Origin: an uncultured Halieaceae bacterium
GTDB lineage: Bacteria; Pseudomonadota; Gammaproteobacteria; Pseudomonadales; Halieaceae
NCBI GenBank assembly: GCA_938074135.1
Contig: CALJFL010000040.1
Location: forward strand, 1 to 7,604
Reading direction: 5' to 3'
Length of the DNA stretch: 7,604 bases
Shown here: piece by piece, positions 1 to 6,830 of the stretch
Layout: the number at the start of each line of letters is the position of its first letter
How positions within the stretch are numbered: position 1 is the stretch's first letter
Notes under the pieces: generated by a model
Database searches by the model: none
The model's input: only the letters and a program-made list of their open reading frames with translations
What the model was told of the DNA's origin: nothing
Program-made: the position numbers and the translations under genes

Positions 1-889
1 CGATGGTGACCTGCAGCAACTCCCCCAACCGGGCGACGGCTATGCGGATGGTCCCGCCCTGCGGCAACTGGGCCACACCGTGGTAAACCGCATTCTCCAC
101 CAGCGGCTGCAACAGTAGTCCGGGCATCGGCACGTCACTCAGGGAGTCATCCACCGTCCAGTCCAGGGCAAGCCTGTCGCCCAGGCGCAATTGTTCAATA
201 CCCAGGTAAAGGCGGCACAGATGCAGCTCGTCGGCTACCGTGGTATCTCGGTGGTTGTCCTGCAAACTGGCACGAAACAGTTCTGCCAGGTCCTCTACCG
301 CCTGCTCGGCCACAGCGGGCCGCGAAGCAATCAGGCTGGCAATACTGTTCATGGTATTAAACAGAAAATGTGGCCTTATCCTGGCACTCAGGGAATCCAG
401 CCTGGCCTGCAACTCTCCTCGCTCGCGCAGTTTGACTTGCTGCTGCAGGTAGAAATAGCGCAGGACAATGCCGCTCAGAACCACCGCTACCAGCAAATTG
501 CGCAATAGCCACCAGCCACCCTCGGCACTGCGTGGCAGAGGCACATAGAACGTCTGGGCAAACCAGCTGCTCAGGCCAGTTACCAGCAACACCACCAACA
601 GGCTACCGCCGGTTGCCGCCTGCAACGACAACCGCGAAAAAAACTGTCGCAACTGACACAGTATCGCTGCGCTGAGTAACACGACCCATTGCACAAACAG
701 GGAAGAGCTGGCCAGCAAATCCCAATTGAAACTGGGCAGCGCACTAACGGCGAGGGTGTAAACCAGCACCATGAGTTCGGCCAGGAGGATCATCACAAAC
801 ACCGAGCGGGGACTGCACAGGTCGGGAATAAAAAACTCTCCCGATTGCTGCTCCGGCTGCCTGGTCGCTGACCCTGGCGCTCCCTGCAT
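1..889 (-). CDS. algZ: AlgZ/FimS-type sensor histidine kinase (LytS family), C-terminus cut by window edge
   Basis: Membrane sensor kinase expected to act on a LytTR-type response regulator (AlgR in Pseudomonas, where the pair controls type IV pili and alginate). I translated 296 codons from ATG 889. The start is supported by a GGAG Shine-Dalgarno 7 nt upstream and an in-frame stop just before it. An N-terminal FFIPDLC motif (residues 19-25) resembles AlgZ. Four hydrophobic stretches follow, near residues 30-50, 59-79, 95-112 and 126-147. The kinase H-box RPHFLFNTMNSI carries the predicted phospho-accepting His174, and the N-box QPLVENAVYHG lies at 261-271. H-box, N-box and four-helix layout place it in the unorthodox LytS/AlgZ group (His_kinase domain) rather than the classical HisKA group. 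The distal ATP-binding glycine box is off the edge. It is divergent from argH, as in Pseudomonas. algR downstream is inferred, not seen. Confidence 0.9.
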   Translation of the reverse strand, partial: MQGAPGSATRQPEQQSGEFFIPDLCSPRSVFVMILLAELMVLVYTLAVSALPSFNWDLLASSSLFVQWVVLLSAAILCQLRQFFSRLSLQAATGGSLLVVLLVTGLSSWFAQTFYVPLPRSAEGGWWLLRNLLVAVVLSGIVLRYFYLQQQVKLRERGELQARLDSLSARIRPHFLFNTMNSIASLIASRPAVAEQAVEDLAELFRASLQDNHRDTTVADELHLCRLYLGIEQLRLGDRLALDWTVDDSLSDVPMPGLLLQPLVENAVYHGVAQLPQGGTIRIAVARLGELLQVTI

Positions 890-912
890 ACAGATGCTCC
901 CCCTCACTTAGC

Positions 913-921
913 TGGTATACT
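913..921 (+). promoter_or_regulatory. Candidate extended -10 promoter for argH
   Basis: TGGTATACT fits an extended -10 (TGn plus TATACT, 5 of 6 to consensus). It would start transcription near 928, giving argH a leader of about 65 nt. I see no good -35 hexamer at 16-18 nt upstream, which an extended -10 can tolerate. The core GTATAC is a 6-bp palindrome, so the same bases read as TATACC on the minus strand, in position to serve the divergent kinase gene (start 889). Prediction from sequence only. Confidence 0.4.
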
Positions 922-993
922 TGCATCCTTGATTAAGCCGAACAAGCCCTAAAGTTTTAAGGCCGCAGGGGCCACAACAGGAATTGAGCAACC

Positions 994-2406
994 ATGAGCA
1001 AGCAACCGGACACCAGCAAATTGTGGGGCGGCCGCTTTACCGAGCCCACCGACAGTTTCGTGCAGCGTTTCACCGCTTCAGTGCAGTTCGATCAGCGCAT
1101 GGCTGCCCAGGATATCCAGGGCTCATTAGCCCACGCCGCCATGCTGCATGAGGTCGGCGTGCTCGATACCAGCGAGTTAGAGCAGATACAGGCTGGCTTG
1201 GGGCAGGTCGCCGAGGAAATCACCAATGGCAGCTTCCAGTGGTCGGTAGAGCTGGAAGACGTGCACATGAATATCGAAGCCAGACTGACCGAGCTGATTG
1301 GCGTCACCGGCAAGAAACTGCACACCGGGCGTTCACGCAACGACCAGGTAGCGACTGATATACGGCTATACCTGCGGGCGGCGATAGACCGGATAGCCCA
1401 GGAGCTGACCCGCCTGCAACAAGGCACAATCGAGCTGGCGGCGCAGCATACTGACACCATCATGCCCGGTTTCACCCATCTGCAAACCGCCCAGCCGGTG
1501 GCGTTTGGCCACCACCTGTTGGCCTGGAACGAGATGCTGGAAAGAGACTACAGCCGACTCATGGACTGTCGGGCGCGAATGAACCAGAGCCCGCTGGGAG
1601 CAGCCGCGCTGGCGGGCACGACTTACCCGATCGATCGGCAGTTTACTGCCCAGGCGCTGGGCTTCGATGCCCCCACCGAGAATTCGCTGGATTCGGTGTC
1701 CGATCGTGACTTTGCCATCGAGTTCTGTAGCTTTGCCGCTCTGTTGATGACGCACTTGTCCCGCGTCTCGGAAGAACTTGTGCTGTGGACCTCTGCCCAG
1801 TTTGGATTCATCGAGCTGCCAGACCGGTTTTGCACGGGATCATCGATTATGCCGCAGAAGAAAAATCCGGACGTACCGGAACTGGTGCGCGGTAAGGTCG
1901 GGCGAGTCAACGGCCACCTCGTTGCCCTGCTGACCCTGATGAAAAGTCAGCCCCTGGCCTATAACAAGGACAACCAGGAGGACAAGGAGCCGCTGTTCGA
2001 CACCGTCGATACAGTCCTGGATTCGTTGCGGGCCTTTGCCGATATGGTGCCGGCTATTGTGCCGTGCAAGGACGTCATGCGGGAGGCCGCCAGAAGAGGC
2101 TTCTCCACCGCCACCGATCTCGCCGATTACCTGGTTGGGCTGGGCATGCCCTTTCGGGACGCTCACGAGGTCGTAGGCTCAGCTGTTGCCCATGGCGTAG
2201 ACACCGGTCTGGACCTGGCTGATATGGACCTGCAGACACTGCAGGGCTTCTGTAGCGAGATTGGCGAGGACGTCTATGACGTGCTGACCCTGGAAGGTTC
2301 GATCGCCGCCCGTGATCACCTCGGTGGCACGGCCCCGGCAAGGGTAGCCGCAGCGGCTGAGCGGGCCCTGGGCCGTCTGGCCGCGCGTAACGCCGAACAG
2401 CCCTAG
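994..2406 (+). CDS. argH: Argininosuccinate lyase
   Basis: Catalyses the last step of arginine biosynthesis, argininosuccinate to arginine plus fumarate, as a cytosolic homotetramer of the fumarase/aspartase superfamily. The 470-residue length is normal. The three conserved regions are all visible: [14 protein letters not shown] (109-122), [12 protein letters not shown] (158-169, with the conserved His162), and the superfamily signature [12 protein letters not shown] (282-293) on the mobile loop with the catalytic serine near 283. The N-terminal KLWGGRF (9-15) is typical of ArgH. The start is supported by AGGA at 979-982, 11 nt upstream. It is divergent from the sensor kinase gene and convergent with the oxidoreductase gene, from which only 64 nt separate it. 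I saw no convincing intrinsic terminator or ArgR box. No damage or unusual residues seen. Confidence 0.98.
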   Translation: MSKQPDTSKLWGGRFTEPTDSFVQRFTASVQFDQRMAAQDIQGSLAHAAMLHEVGVLDTSELEQIQAGLGQVAEEITNGSFQWSVELEDVHMNIEARLTELIGVTGKKLHTGRSRNDQVATDIRLYLRAAIDRIAQELTRLQQGTIELAAQHTDTIMPGFTHLQTAQPVAFGHHLLAWNEMLERDYSRLMDCRARMNQSPLGAAALAGTTYPIDRQFTAQALGFDAPTENSLDSVSDRDFAIEFCSFAALLMTHLSRVSEELVLWTSAQFGFIELPDRFCTGSSIMPQKKNPDVPELVRGKVGRVNGHLVALLTLMKSQPLAYNKDNQEDKEPLFDTVDTVLDSLRAFADMVPAIVPCKDVMREAARRGFSTATDLADYLVGLGMPFRDAHEVVGSAVAHGVDTGLDLADMDLQTLQGFCSEIGEDVYDVLTLEGSIAARDHLGGTAPARVAAAAERALGRLAARNAEQP

Positions 2407-2470
2407 GCGGCAGGGCAAAACCGGCTGACGGCTACCGGTGAAGGCCTGCAAGTAACAAGCAGCTGTAGCT

Positions 2471-3469
2471 TCAGGGCTGGACCAGCAGTTTGCCGCGATG
2501 TCCGCCGTGATAGAGCATGCTCAGAGCATCGGGAAAGCGCTCCAGCCCTGATTCGATGTGCTCTTGCATGTGAATCTTGCCTTCGTTCGCCCATTGGGTC
2601 AGGTTGGCTTCCATTTCCGGGAACTGATCCTGATAGTAATCCACAGTGAATCCGCTCATGGTCGCATTGCGCTCGGCGAGTCGCAGGTAAAGAGCCGGCC
2701 CCTTGGCCGCCGCCAGATCGGCGTACTGAGAAATAGCGCCGCAAATGACCACGCGCGCACCCATGGCGAGATTGTCCAGAGCGGCATCGAGGATGTCGCC
2801 GCCCACGTTGTCGAAAAACAGGTCCAGGCCATCGGGCGCCAGCAAGCTCAACTGTTCGGCAACATTACTGCTCTTATAGTCAATGGTGGCATCGCAGTTG
2901 AGTTCTTGCAGGAAGGTACACTTTTGGGGACTGCCGGCGATACCGATCACCCGGGCTCCCTTGAGCTTGGCGAGCTGGCAGGCAATGCTGCCCACCGCAC
3001 CGGCCGCAGCAGACACCGCTACCGTATCGCCTTCTTTTACGTCACCAACCAGAATCATGCCGGCATAAGCGGTCAGTCCCGTGGTAATGCCCAACAAACC
3101 CAGGTAGGTACGTGACGGCAGACTGGATTCATCCAACTTGCGGTAACCATCAACCGGGGTGACTTTATAGCGCTGTGCGCCCATGCCACCGAACACGCGA
3201 TCGCCAGGAGCAAAGGCATCGCTGCGACTCTCAATCACCCGCCCCGTGCCCAGCGCCATCACCGGTGTGTCGACCTCGCTGCGGCCGTGATGACCGTCAT
3301 GATTGAGGGTGGTGGTAATAAACGCGTCGATTCCCAGGTACTCCACCTCGATCACGATCTCACCGTTAGCAGGCTCGCCCACAGCCTCGCTGACTATGGC
3401 GAAATCATCCGGCGTCGGGACCCCGTCCGGAGCTTGCTTGAGTACCACCTTCTCGTTGGCGAGCTGCAT
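2471..3469 (-). CDS. NADP(H)-dependent oxidoreductase, zinc-independent MDR family (CurA/PTGR-like)
   Basis: Predicted cytosolic medium-chain dehydrogenase/reductase that reduces activated double bonds (alpha,beta-unsaturated ketones or aldehydes) with NADPH; the substrate cannot be read from sequence. The 332 residues begin at ATG 3469, chosen because AGGA lies 8 nt upstream and because the longer in-frame start at 3556 adds 29 residues unlike the family. A GroES-like N-terminal half is followed by GLTAYAGMILVG (131-142), the nucleotide-binding loop AAAGAVGS (154-161), GSPQKC (179-184, Lys183 likely contacting the NADP 2'-phosphate) and FFDNVGG (218-224), all hallmarks of the curcumin/prostaglandin reductase branch. 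No structural or catalytic zinc-binding cysteine cluster is visible. It is divergent from the amidohydrolase gene and convergent with argH. A sigma-54-like motif sits upstream. Other possible names are quinone oxidoreductase-like or 2-alkenal reductase. Confidence 0.9.
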   Translation of the reverse strand: MQLANEKVVLKQAPDGVPTPDDFAIVSEAVGEPANGEIVIEVEYLGIDAFITTTLNHDGHHGRSEVDTPVMALGTGRVIESRSDAFAPGDRVFGGMGAQRYKVTPVDGYRKLDESSLPSRTYLGLLGITTGLTAYAGMILVGDVKEGDTVAVSAAAGAVGSIACQLAKLKGARVIGIAGSPQKCTFLQELNCDATIDYKSSNVAEQLSLLAPDGLDLFFDNVGGDILDAALDNLAMGARVVICGAISQYADLAAAKGPALYLRLAERNATMSGFTVDYYQDQFPEMEANLTQWANEGKIHMQEHIESGLERFPDALSMLYHGGHRGKLLVQP

Positions 3470-3513
3470 TGCGTCATTCCTGTTCAGTATTTGTTTAGGT
3501 CTTTGTTGCTTAC

Positions 3514-3529
3514 GCAAAAACACTGCCAA
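3514..3529 (-). promoter_or_regulatory. Candidate sigma-54 (-24/-12) promoter of the oxidoreductase gene
   Basis: Read on the minus strand, TTGGCAGTGTTTTTGC contains TTGGCA and TTGC with the invariant GG and GC separated by exactly 10 nt, as sigma-54 promoters require. The two bases after TGGCA and the base after TTGC deviate from consensus. Transcription would begin near 3502, about 33 nt ahead of ATG 3469. No comparable sigma-70 pair was found nearby, although TTGGCA alone resembles a -35. I could not identify enhancer sites or an activator gene in the window. Confidence 0.4.
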
Positions 3530-3597
3530 ACAGATCAACCGATACCCGCATCTCACCAGATTTGCTGCTTAATATGGCAGTACCCAAACTTCGCTTC

Positions 3598-3611
3598 TAT
3601 AAGCTAAGCTT
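3598..3611 (+). promoter_or_regulatory. Candidate -10 with overlapping inverted repeat ahead of the amidohydrolase
   Basis: TATAAG (3598-3603) matches 5 of 6 bases of a -10 hexamer and would start transcription near 3610, giving a leader of about 37 nt. No convincing -35 stands at the right distance. Overlapping it is the perfect short inverted repeat AAGCT-A-AGCTT (3601-3611), placed where a repressor could block polymerase. The arm is only 5 bp, so this may be chance. Confidence 0.3.
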
Positions 3612-3646
3612 TCATCATTGATCGCATGTGAGCAGGAACATAAATA

Positions 3647-5386
3647 ATGGACTACGACCTGATTATCAAGAACGGCCAGCTATATGATGGCGCCGGCAAT
3701 GGACCATTGCTCTGCGACCTGGCGGTTAAGGATGGGGTGATAGCCCGCATAGCCGAAAATATCGATGACACAGCAGATCGAATATTCAATGCGCGCGGCA
3801 AGATTGTGACGCCTGGCTTCGTCGATGTTCACACCCATTACGATGGCCAGGCGACCTGGGATGTGCACCTCAAGCCGTCATCCAACCTCGGCACCACCAC
3901 CGTGGTCATGGGCAACTGCGGCGTGGGCTTCGCCCCCTGTCGCAAGCAGGATCACGAGGTGCTGATCAAACTGATGGAGGGCGTCGAGGAGATACCCGGG
4001 TCCATCATGGACGCTGGACTGCCGTGGAACTGGGAAAGCTTTCCCCAATATCTGGACGCGCTGGATGAGCGGCAAACAGACATCGATGTCGCCGTATTGT
4101 TTCCCCACGCGCCCCTGCGCGTTTACGTGATGGGAGAGCGCGCCCTTAACCGAGAGCCGGCAACGGACGACGACGTGAAAAAAATGCAGGCTCTGGTCAA
4201 GGAAGGTATCGAAGCGGGTGCGGTCGGATTCTCGACCTCCCGAACGCTTGTACACCGCAGTGCCACGGGCGACTTTATTCCAACCTACCAGGCAGCCACC
4301 AAAGAGCTTAAGCAAATCGGTGAGTCGCTGTCGGGAGAAAGAGGCAGTGTTTTTCAGTTCATCTCAGATTGGGATGACGCTGATGATGAATTCAGCATTC
4401 TTACCGAAACCAGCACTAAAACAGGCGCCAAGGGCACATTTACGCTGGTAGACGTGGGTGGCGCCCTGGATGGCGAGAGCGCAGCCGGACAGCCCGGCCA
4501 ATGGCGGGAGCAACTGCACCGTCTGGAGAAAGCGCAGGCGCAAGGCCTGGATATAAGAGGCCAGGTGTTGTCTCGGCCCATCGGTATTCTGATGGGATTC
4601 CCCGGCTCAATGCACAGCTTTTATCGCCGCCCAAGCTTCGCAGCCCTCAGTGAGCTACCGTGGGATGAGCGCAAGCAGAGACTTGCAGACCCCGCCACAA
4701 AAGCGAAGATTCTGGCCGAGGAAAATGTCAATCCGCACGTGTTTGTAGAAATCTTCAACCGCCGTTTTCGCAATATGTACCCGCTGGAGGATCCCATCAA
4801 CTACCTCCCGGAGCGCGATAGCTCAGTGGCCGCCTGCGCCGAGCGTGAAGGACGGGAACCCGAGGAGTGGTTGTATGACTATTTCCTGGGTAACGAGGGC
4901 AATAACCTCGTGTATATCCCCGCGGTGAACTTTACCGAAAACATACCCACGCTATTGAAGCACTCACACACCGTGTCGGCGTTGGGCGATGGCGGCGCAC
5001 ATGTCGGCTCCATCTGCGATACCAGTGCCAACATCTATCTGTTGACCAAGTGGGTGAAAGACAGCGGTGACATCGAATTGGCCGATGCCATCCATATGCT
5101 ATGCAGGCAACCCGCGGAGCTGTATTCCCTGTTGGACCGGGGCTTACTGTCGGAAGGCTACAAAGCCGACATCAACATTCTTGATTTCGAGGCTTTGGCT
5201 CTGCATACCCCACATGTGGAGTACGACCTGCCAGGGGGTGGCAAGCGCTTCCTGCAGCATGCCGATGGCATCTGTGCGACGATAAAAGCAGGTGAAGTCA
5301 TCTTCGAAAACAACATGCCTACCGGTGCCCTGCCCGGGCAGTTGCTGCGTGGCAAGTGCGAGGAGCCTCGGGGTTTGCCAACCTGA
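3647..5386 (+). CDS. Metal-dependent amidohydrolase, N-acyl-D-amino-acid deacylase-like (D-aminoacylase-related)
   Basis: Predicted hydrolase of amide or cyclic amide bonds in the amidohydrolase superfamily, with 579 residues and no signal peptide. AGGA at 3634-3637 (9 nt spacing) supports ATG 3647. The N-terminal beta-sandwich opens with DLIIKNGQLYDGAG. The barrel begins at TPGFVDVHTHYDGQ, giving metal ligands His62 and His64. GNCGVG places Cys91 where D-aminoacylases have a metal-binding cysteine, and GDGGAH supplies Asp448, the expected catalytic acid. The strands that normally carry two further metal histidines read SVFQFISDW (Gln237) and GQVLSRP (Gln306); there is no histidine between 203 and 291. 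The family is clear, but genuine D-aminoacylase activity is doubtful and the substrate unknown. C-terminal GYKADINILDF and LPGGGKRF are typical of these enzymes' final sandwich segment. It is divergent from the oxidoreductase and ends in a terminator. Confidence 0.88.
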   Translation: MDYDLIIKNGQLYDGAGNGPLLCDLAVKDGVIARIAENIDDTADRIFNARGKIVTPGFVDVHTHYDGQATWDVHLKPSSNLGTTTVVMGNCGVGFAPCRKQDHEVLIKLMEGVEEIPGSIMDAGLPWNWESFPQYLDALDERQTDIDVAVLFPHAPLRVYVMGERALNREPATDDDVKKMQALVKEGIEAGAVGFSTSRTLVHRSATGDFIPTYQAATKELKQIGESLSGERGSVFQFISDWDDADDEFSILTETSTKTGAKGTFTLVDVGGALDGESAAGQPGQWREQLHRLEKAQAQGLDIRGQVLSRPIGILMGFPGSMHSFYRRPSFAALSELPWDERKQRLADPATKAKILAEENVNPHVFVEIFNRRFRNMYPLEDPINYLPERDSSVAACAEREGREPEEWLYDYFLGNEGNNLVYIPAVNFTENIPTLLKHSHTVSALGDGGAHVGSICDTSANIYLLTKWVKDSGDIELADAIHMLCRQPAELYSLLDRGLLSEGYKADINILDFEALALHTPHVEYDLPGGGKRFLQHADGICATIKAGEVIFENNMPTGALPGQLLRGKCEEPRGLPT

Positions 5387-5403
5387 TCAGCAAAGCCCCT
5401 TTT
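5370..5403 (+). terminator. Rho-independent terminator of the amidohydrolase gene
   Basis: GGGGTTTGC (5370-5378) pairs with GCAAAGCCCC (5390-5399) through nine base pairs with one bulged G, closing an 11-nt loop and followed by TTTT (5400-5403). The left arm lies inside the last codons and the stop TGA (5384-5386) sits in the loop. On the opposite strand no T-run follows, so it should act mainly on the plus-strand transcript. Confidence 0.7.
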
Positions 5404-5419
5404 CAATCGTATATACGGT

Positions 5420-6403
5420 CTAGCTACCGGGTCGGTAGCGCACGCTGGCCTGGAAGGTCACATCGGGAGCGGTCTCCACTCGCACATCCTCTATCAGACT
5501 AAGATCTGCCGACCAGTTGGCGGCGAAGCGCCAACGGGCACCCACCGTAAGCCACACAGCCTCGTCGCCGAGGGCGGCAATCTCGCTGTCAGCCGGTGCG
5601 GCGTGGGCATCAAGCTGGGCCAGTAACGACCACCGTTGTGCCACCTGCCAATCCAGACCCAGGCCTGCGAACCAGAGATCCTGCTCCTGCCTGTCTGCCA
5701 ATACATCGGCGTCACCGGCGCGCAGGTAGCCCAGCTGGCCGTGCCACCTTAACGGCAGGTCGGCGAGATGCTCACCGGAGAATCGCAGCGCCGCAAACCA
5801 GTCCTCGCCACCACTGCCCAGAAATTCATCCTCGTCACCGGTTGCGAACTTATAGCCCAGCGTTACGGCCGCTACCGCGTCTTCGTCACGATAAAAAGCG
5901 TGATTCAGGCTGAGGCTGATATCGCCGAGGCCAGAGGCATCATCTTCCAGCAGGAAGCTCGCCTCGGGGCTGCTATACCTGTATGACAGAACATCCCGGG
6001 GACCGTTCGAACGACCGCCGTCAGACATGCCCCAGAAATCGTGCCAGTTGTCGATCAGGCTATCGAGCTGGCCGCCGCTGTGATCGAGCCAGGGCACTTC
6101 CAGCTGCAATTCCCAGTTATCCGCCAGACCGTAGCGCCATTCCAGTGTCAGCCGCAGGGTCTCACCATCCAGATTCAGTATCTCCGCCCCTTCGGTTTCC
6201 TCGATATAGTGGCTGGCGACGCTGCTGTGCACAGCAAACAGGTTGGCCCCGCCTGCTACCGTGCCTGCCGCCCTGGCTGACGGCAGCCCAAACAGGCCTG
6301 CTATGGGACTGAGATTTTTCGCATACAGAGGATCATCAGCGGCGCGCGCCAGCGGTGATAACAGCAGCAGGACAGCGCAGATGACCAACAGAGATCTTTG
6401 CAT
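5420..6403 (-). CDS. DUF3187 family protein, predicted outer-membrane beta-barrel
   Basis: Function unknown. The 327-residue product starts with a clear Sec signal peptide: MQRS, a leucine-rich core (5-17) and a likely cleavage after LARA (about residue 21). The mature protein is rich in alternating hydrophobic and polar strands separated by turns, for example LRLTLEWRYGLADNWELQLEVPW (split across 83-105), TLGYKFATGD (181-190) and AVWLTVGARWRF (282-293), the pattern of a transmembrane beta-barrel. The segment WHDFWGMSDGGR (120-131) and the GLGDISLSL strand (158-166) are the features I associate with DUF3187. The C-terminus VRYRPGS does not end in the usual terminal aromatic residue of BAM substrates, a small oddity. 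It starts 3 nt after the cyaY stop with only a weak Shine-Dalgarno, so translation may be coupled to cyaY. It is convergent with the amidohydrolase. Confidence 0.8.
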   Translation of the reverse strand: MQRSLLVICAVLLLLSPLARAADDPLYAKNLSPIAGLFGLPSARAAGTVAGGANLFAVHSSVASHYIEETEGAEILNLDGETLRLTLEWRYGLADNWELQLEVPWLDHSGGQLDSLIDNWHDFWGMSDGGRSNGPRDVLSYRYSSPEASFLLEDDASGLGDISLSLNHAFYRDEDAVAAVTLGYKFATGDEDEFLGSGGEDWFAALRFSGEHLADLPLRWHGQLGYLRAGDADVLADRQEQDLWFAGLGLDWQVAQRWSLLAQLDAHAAPADSEIAALGDEAVWLTVGARWRFAANWSADLSLIEDVRVETAPDVTFQASVRYRPGS

Positions 6404-6406
6404 CGC

Positions 6407-6727
6407 TCAGGTCCAGCTGAACTCGATATTCCCCTGCTCCGCCATCTGCTCAACAACGAAGGGGCGAAAAAGGCTGTTATCGCGCGTATTGCGCCAGTCT
6501 CCGGCATCCACATCGTACTGATAGTGGAAACCCCCGGAAGGCGCGGCGAACCAGAGTTGGCGAGTCGGCGGCTGGCGGCTGAAAACCAGTGTCAGCCCGT
6601 TGGTAAACTTAACCGTGAGGACACCACCACCGAGTTCATAATCAATATCCTCGTCGACCTCATCGAGCGCCATCTCCATCTGCTCGAAGGTCTCGTCGAT
6701 CAGGTCGTTAAATTCGGACTCTGTCAT
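6407..6727 (-). CDS. cyaY: Iron-sulfur cluster assembly protein CyaY (bacterial frataxin)
   Basis: Small cytosolic iron-binding protein that interacts with the IscS desulfurase and modulates Fe-S cluster assembly. The 106-residue product from ATG 6727 has the normal length for CyaY; longer in-frame starts upstream (to 6865) would run through the divergent lipoprotein gene and its promoter. The first helix is strongly acidic (residues 3-28, ending ALDEVDEDIDYE), forming the iron-binding acidic ridge. The sheet follows with GGVLTVKFTNG, the frataxin-typical SRQPPTRQLWFAAPSGGFHY (50-69) and GDWRNTRDNSLF. No strong Shine-Dalgarno is visible. The divergent arrangement with a small lipoprotein gene and lysA is the known one in Pseudomonas. 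It heads a probable two-gene unit with the DUF3187 gene. Confidence 0.95.
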   Translation of the reverse strand: MTESEFNDLIDETFEQMEMALDEVDEDIDYELGGGVLTVKFTNGLTLVFSRQPPTRQLWFAAPSGGFHYQYDVDAGDWRNTRDNSLFRPFVVEQMAEQGNIEFSWT

Positions 6728-6795
6728 TGTCGGGCTACACTCAAAAACCGTTAACACGGCATGATAAGGGCTGCTCGCGCCGGTTACTAGCGGCC

Positions 6796-6825
6796 TGTAT
6801 AATCGCCGCTTTTGCGCAGGGACAA
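6796..6825 (-). promoter_or_regulatory. Candidate sigma-70 promoter for cyaY
   Basis: On the minus strand, TTGTCC (plus positions 6820-6825, 4 of 6 to -35) and TATACA (6796-6801, 4 of 6 to -10) are separated by 18 nt. Transcription would start near 6788, about 60 nt ahead of the cyaY ATG. It overlaps the lptM leader and the plus-strand -10, so the two promoters probably compete. Sequence prediction only. Confidence 0.35.
6798..6803 (+). promoter_or_regulatory. Candidate -10 element for lptM-lysA
   Basis: A perfect TATAAT lies 27 nt before the lptM start and would give a leader of about 20 nt. The bases 16-18 nt upstream (around CTCGCGC) are a poor -35, so this promoter may be weak or need an activator. 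It interlocks with the divergent cyaY -10. Confidence 0.5.
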
Positions 6826-6830
6826 TCGTC

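Noticed and set aside
191..508. Plus-strand reading frames across 191-871
   Set aside because: They are antisense to the kinase gene, whose conserved H-box and N-box define the real coding strand.
744..926. 60-codon minus-strand reading frame beginning at ATG 926
   Set aside because: It is out of frame with the kinase gene, whose frame from 889 shows AlgZ motifs and a good ribosome site. The 926 frame ends early and has no recognisable features.
947..962. Imperfect inverted repeat in the argH leader (CCTAAAGTTTTAAGG)
   Set aside because: The arms mismatch after three base pairs, so neither a stable hairpin nor a clear operator is supported.
2407..2470. Possible bidirectional terminator between argH and the oxidoreductase
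   Set aside because: Only 4-bp stems (for example AAGC/GCTT near 2456-2470) without a T-run; not convincing in either direction.
3470..3556. N-terminal extension of the oxidoreductase to ATG 3556
   Set aside because: The added 29 residues do not resemble the family, would cover the upstream regulatory region, and ATG 3469 has a properly spaced AGGA.
3575..3595. Plus-strand sigma-54-like TGGCAG ahead of the amidohydrolase
   Set aside because: The required GC dinucleotide is not at the N10 spacing after GG, so it fails the basic test that the minus-strand site passes.
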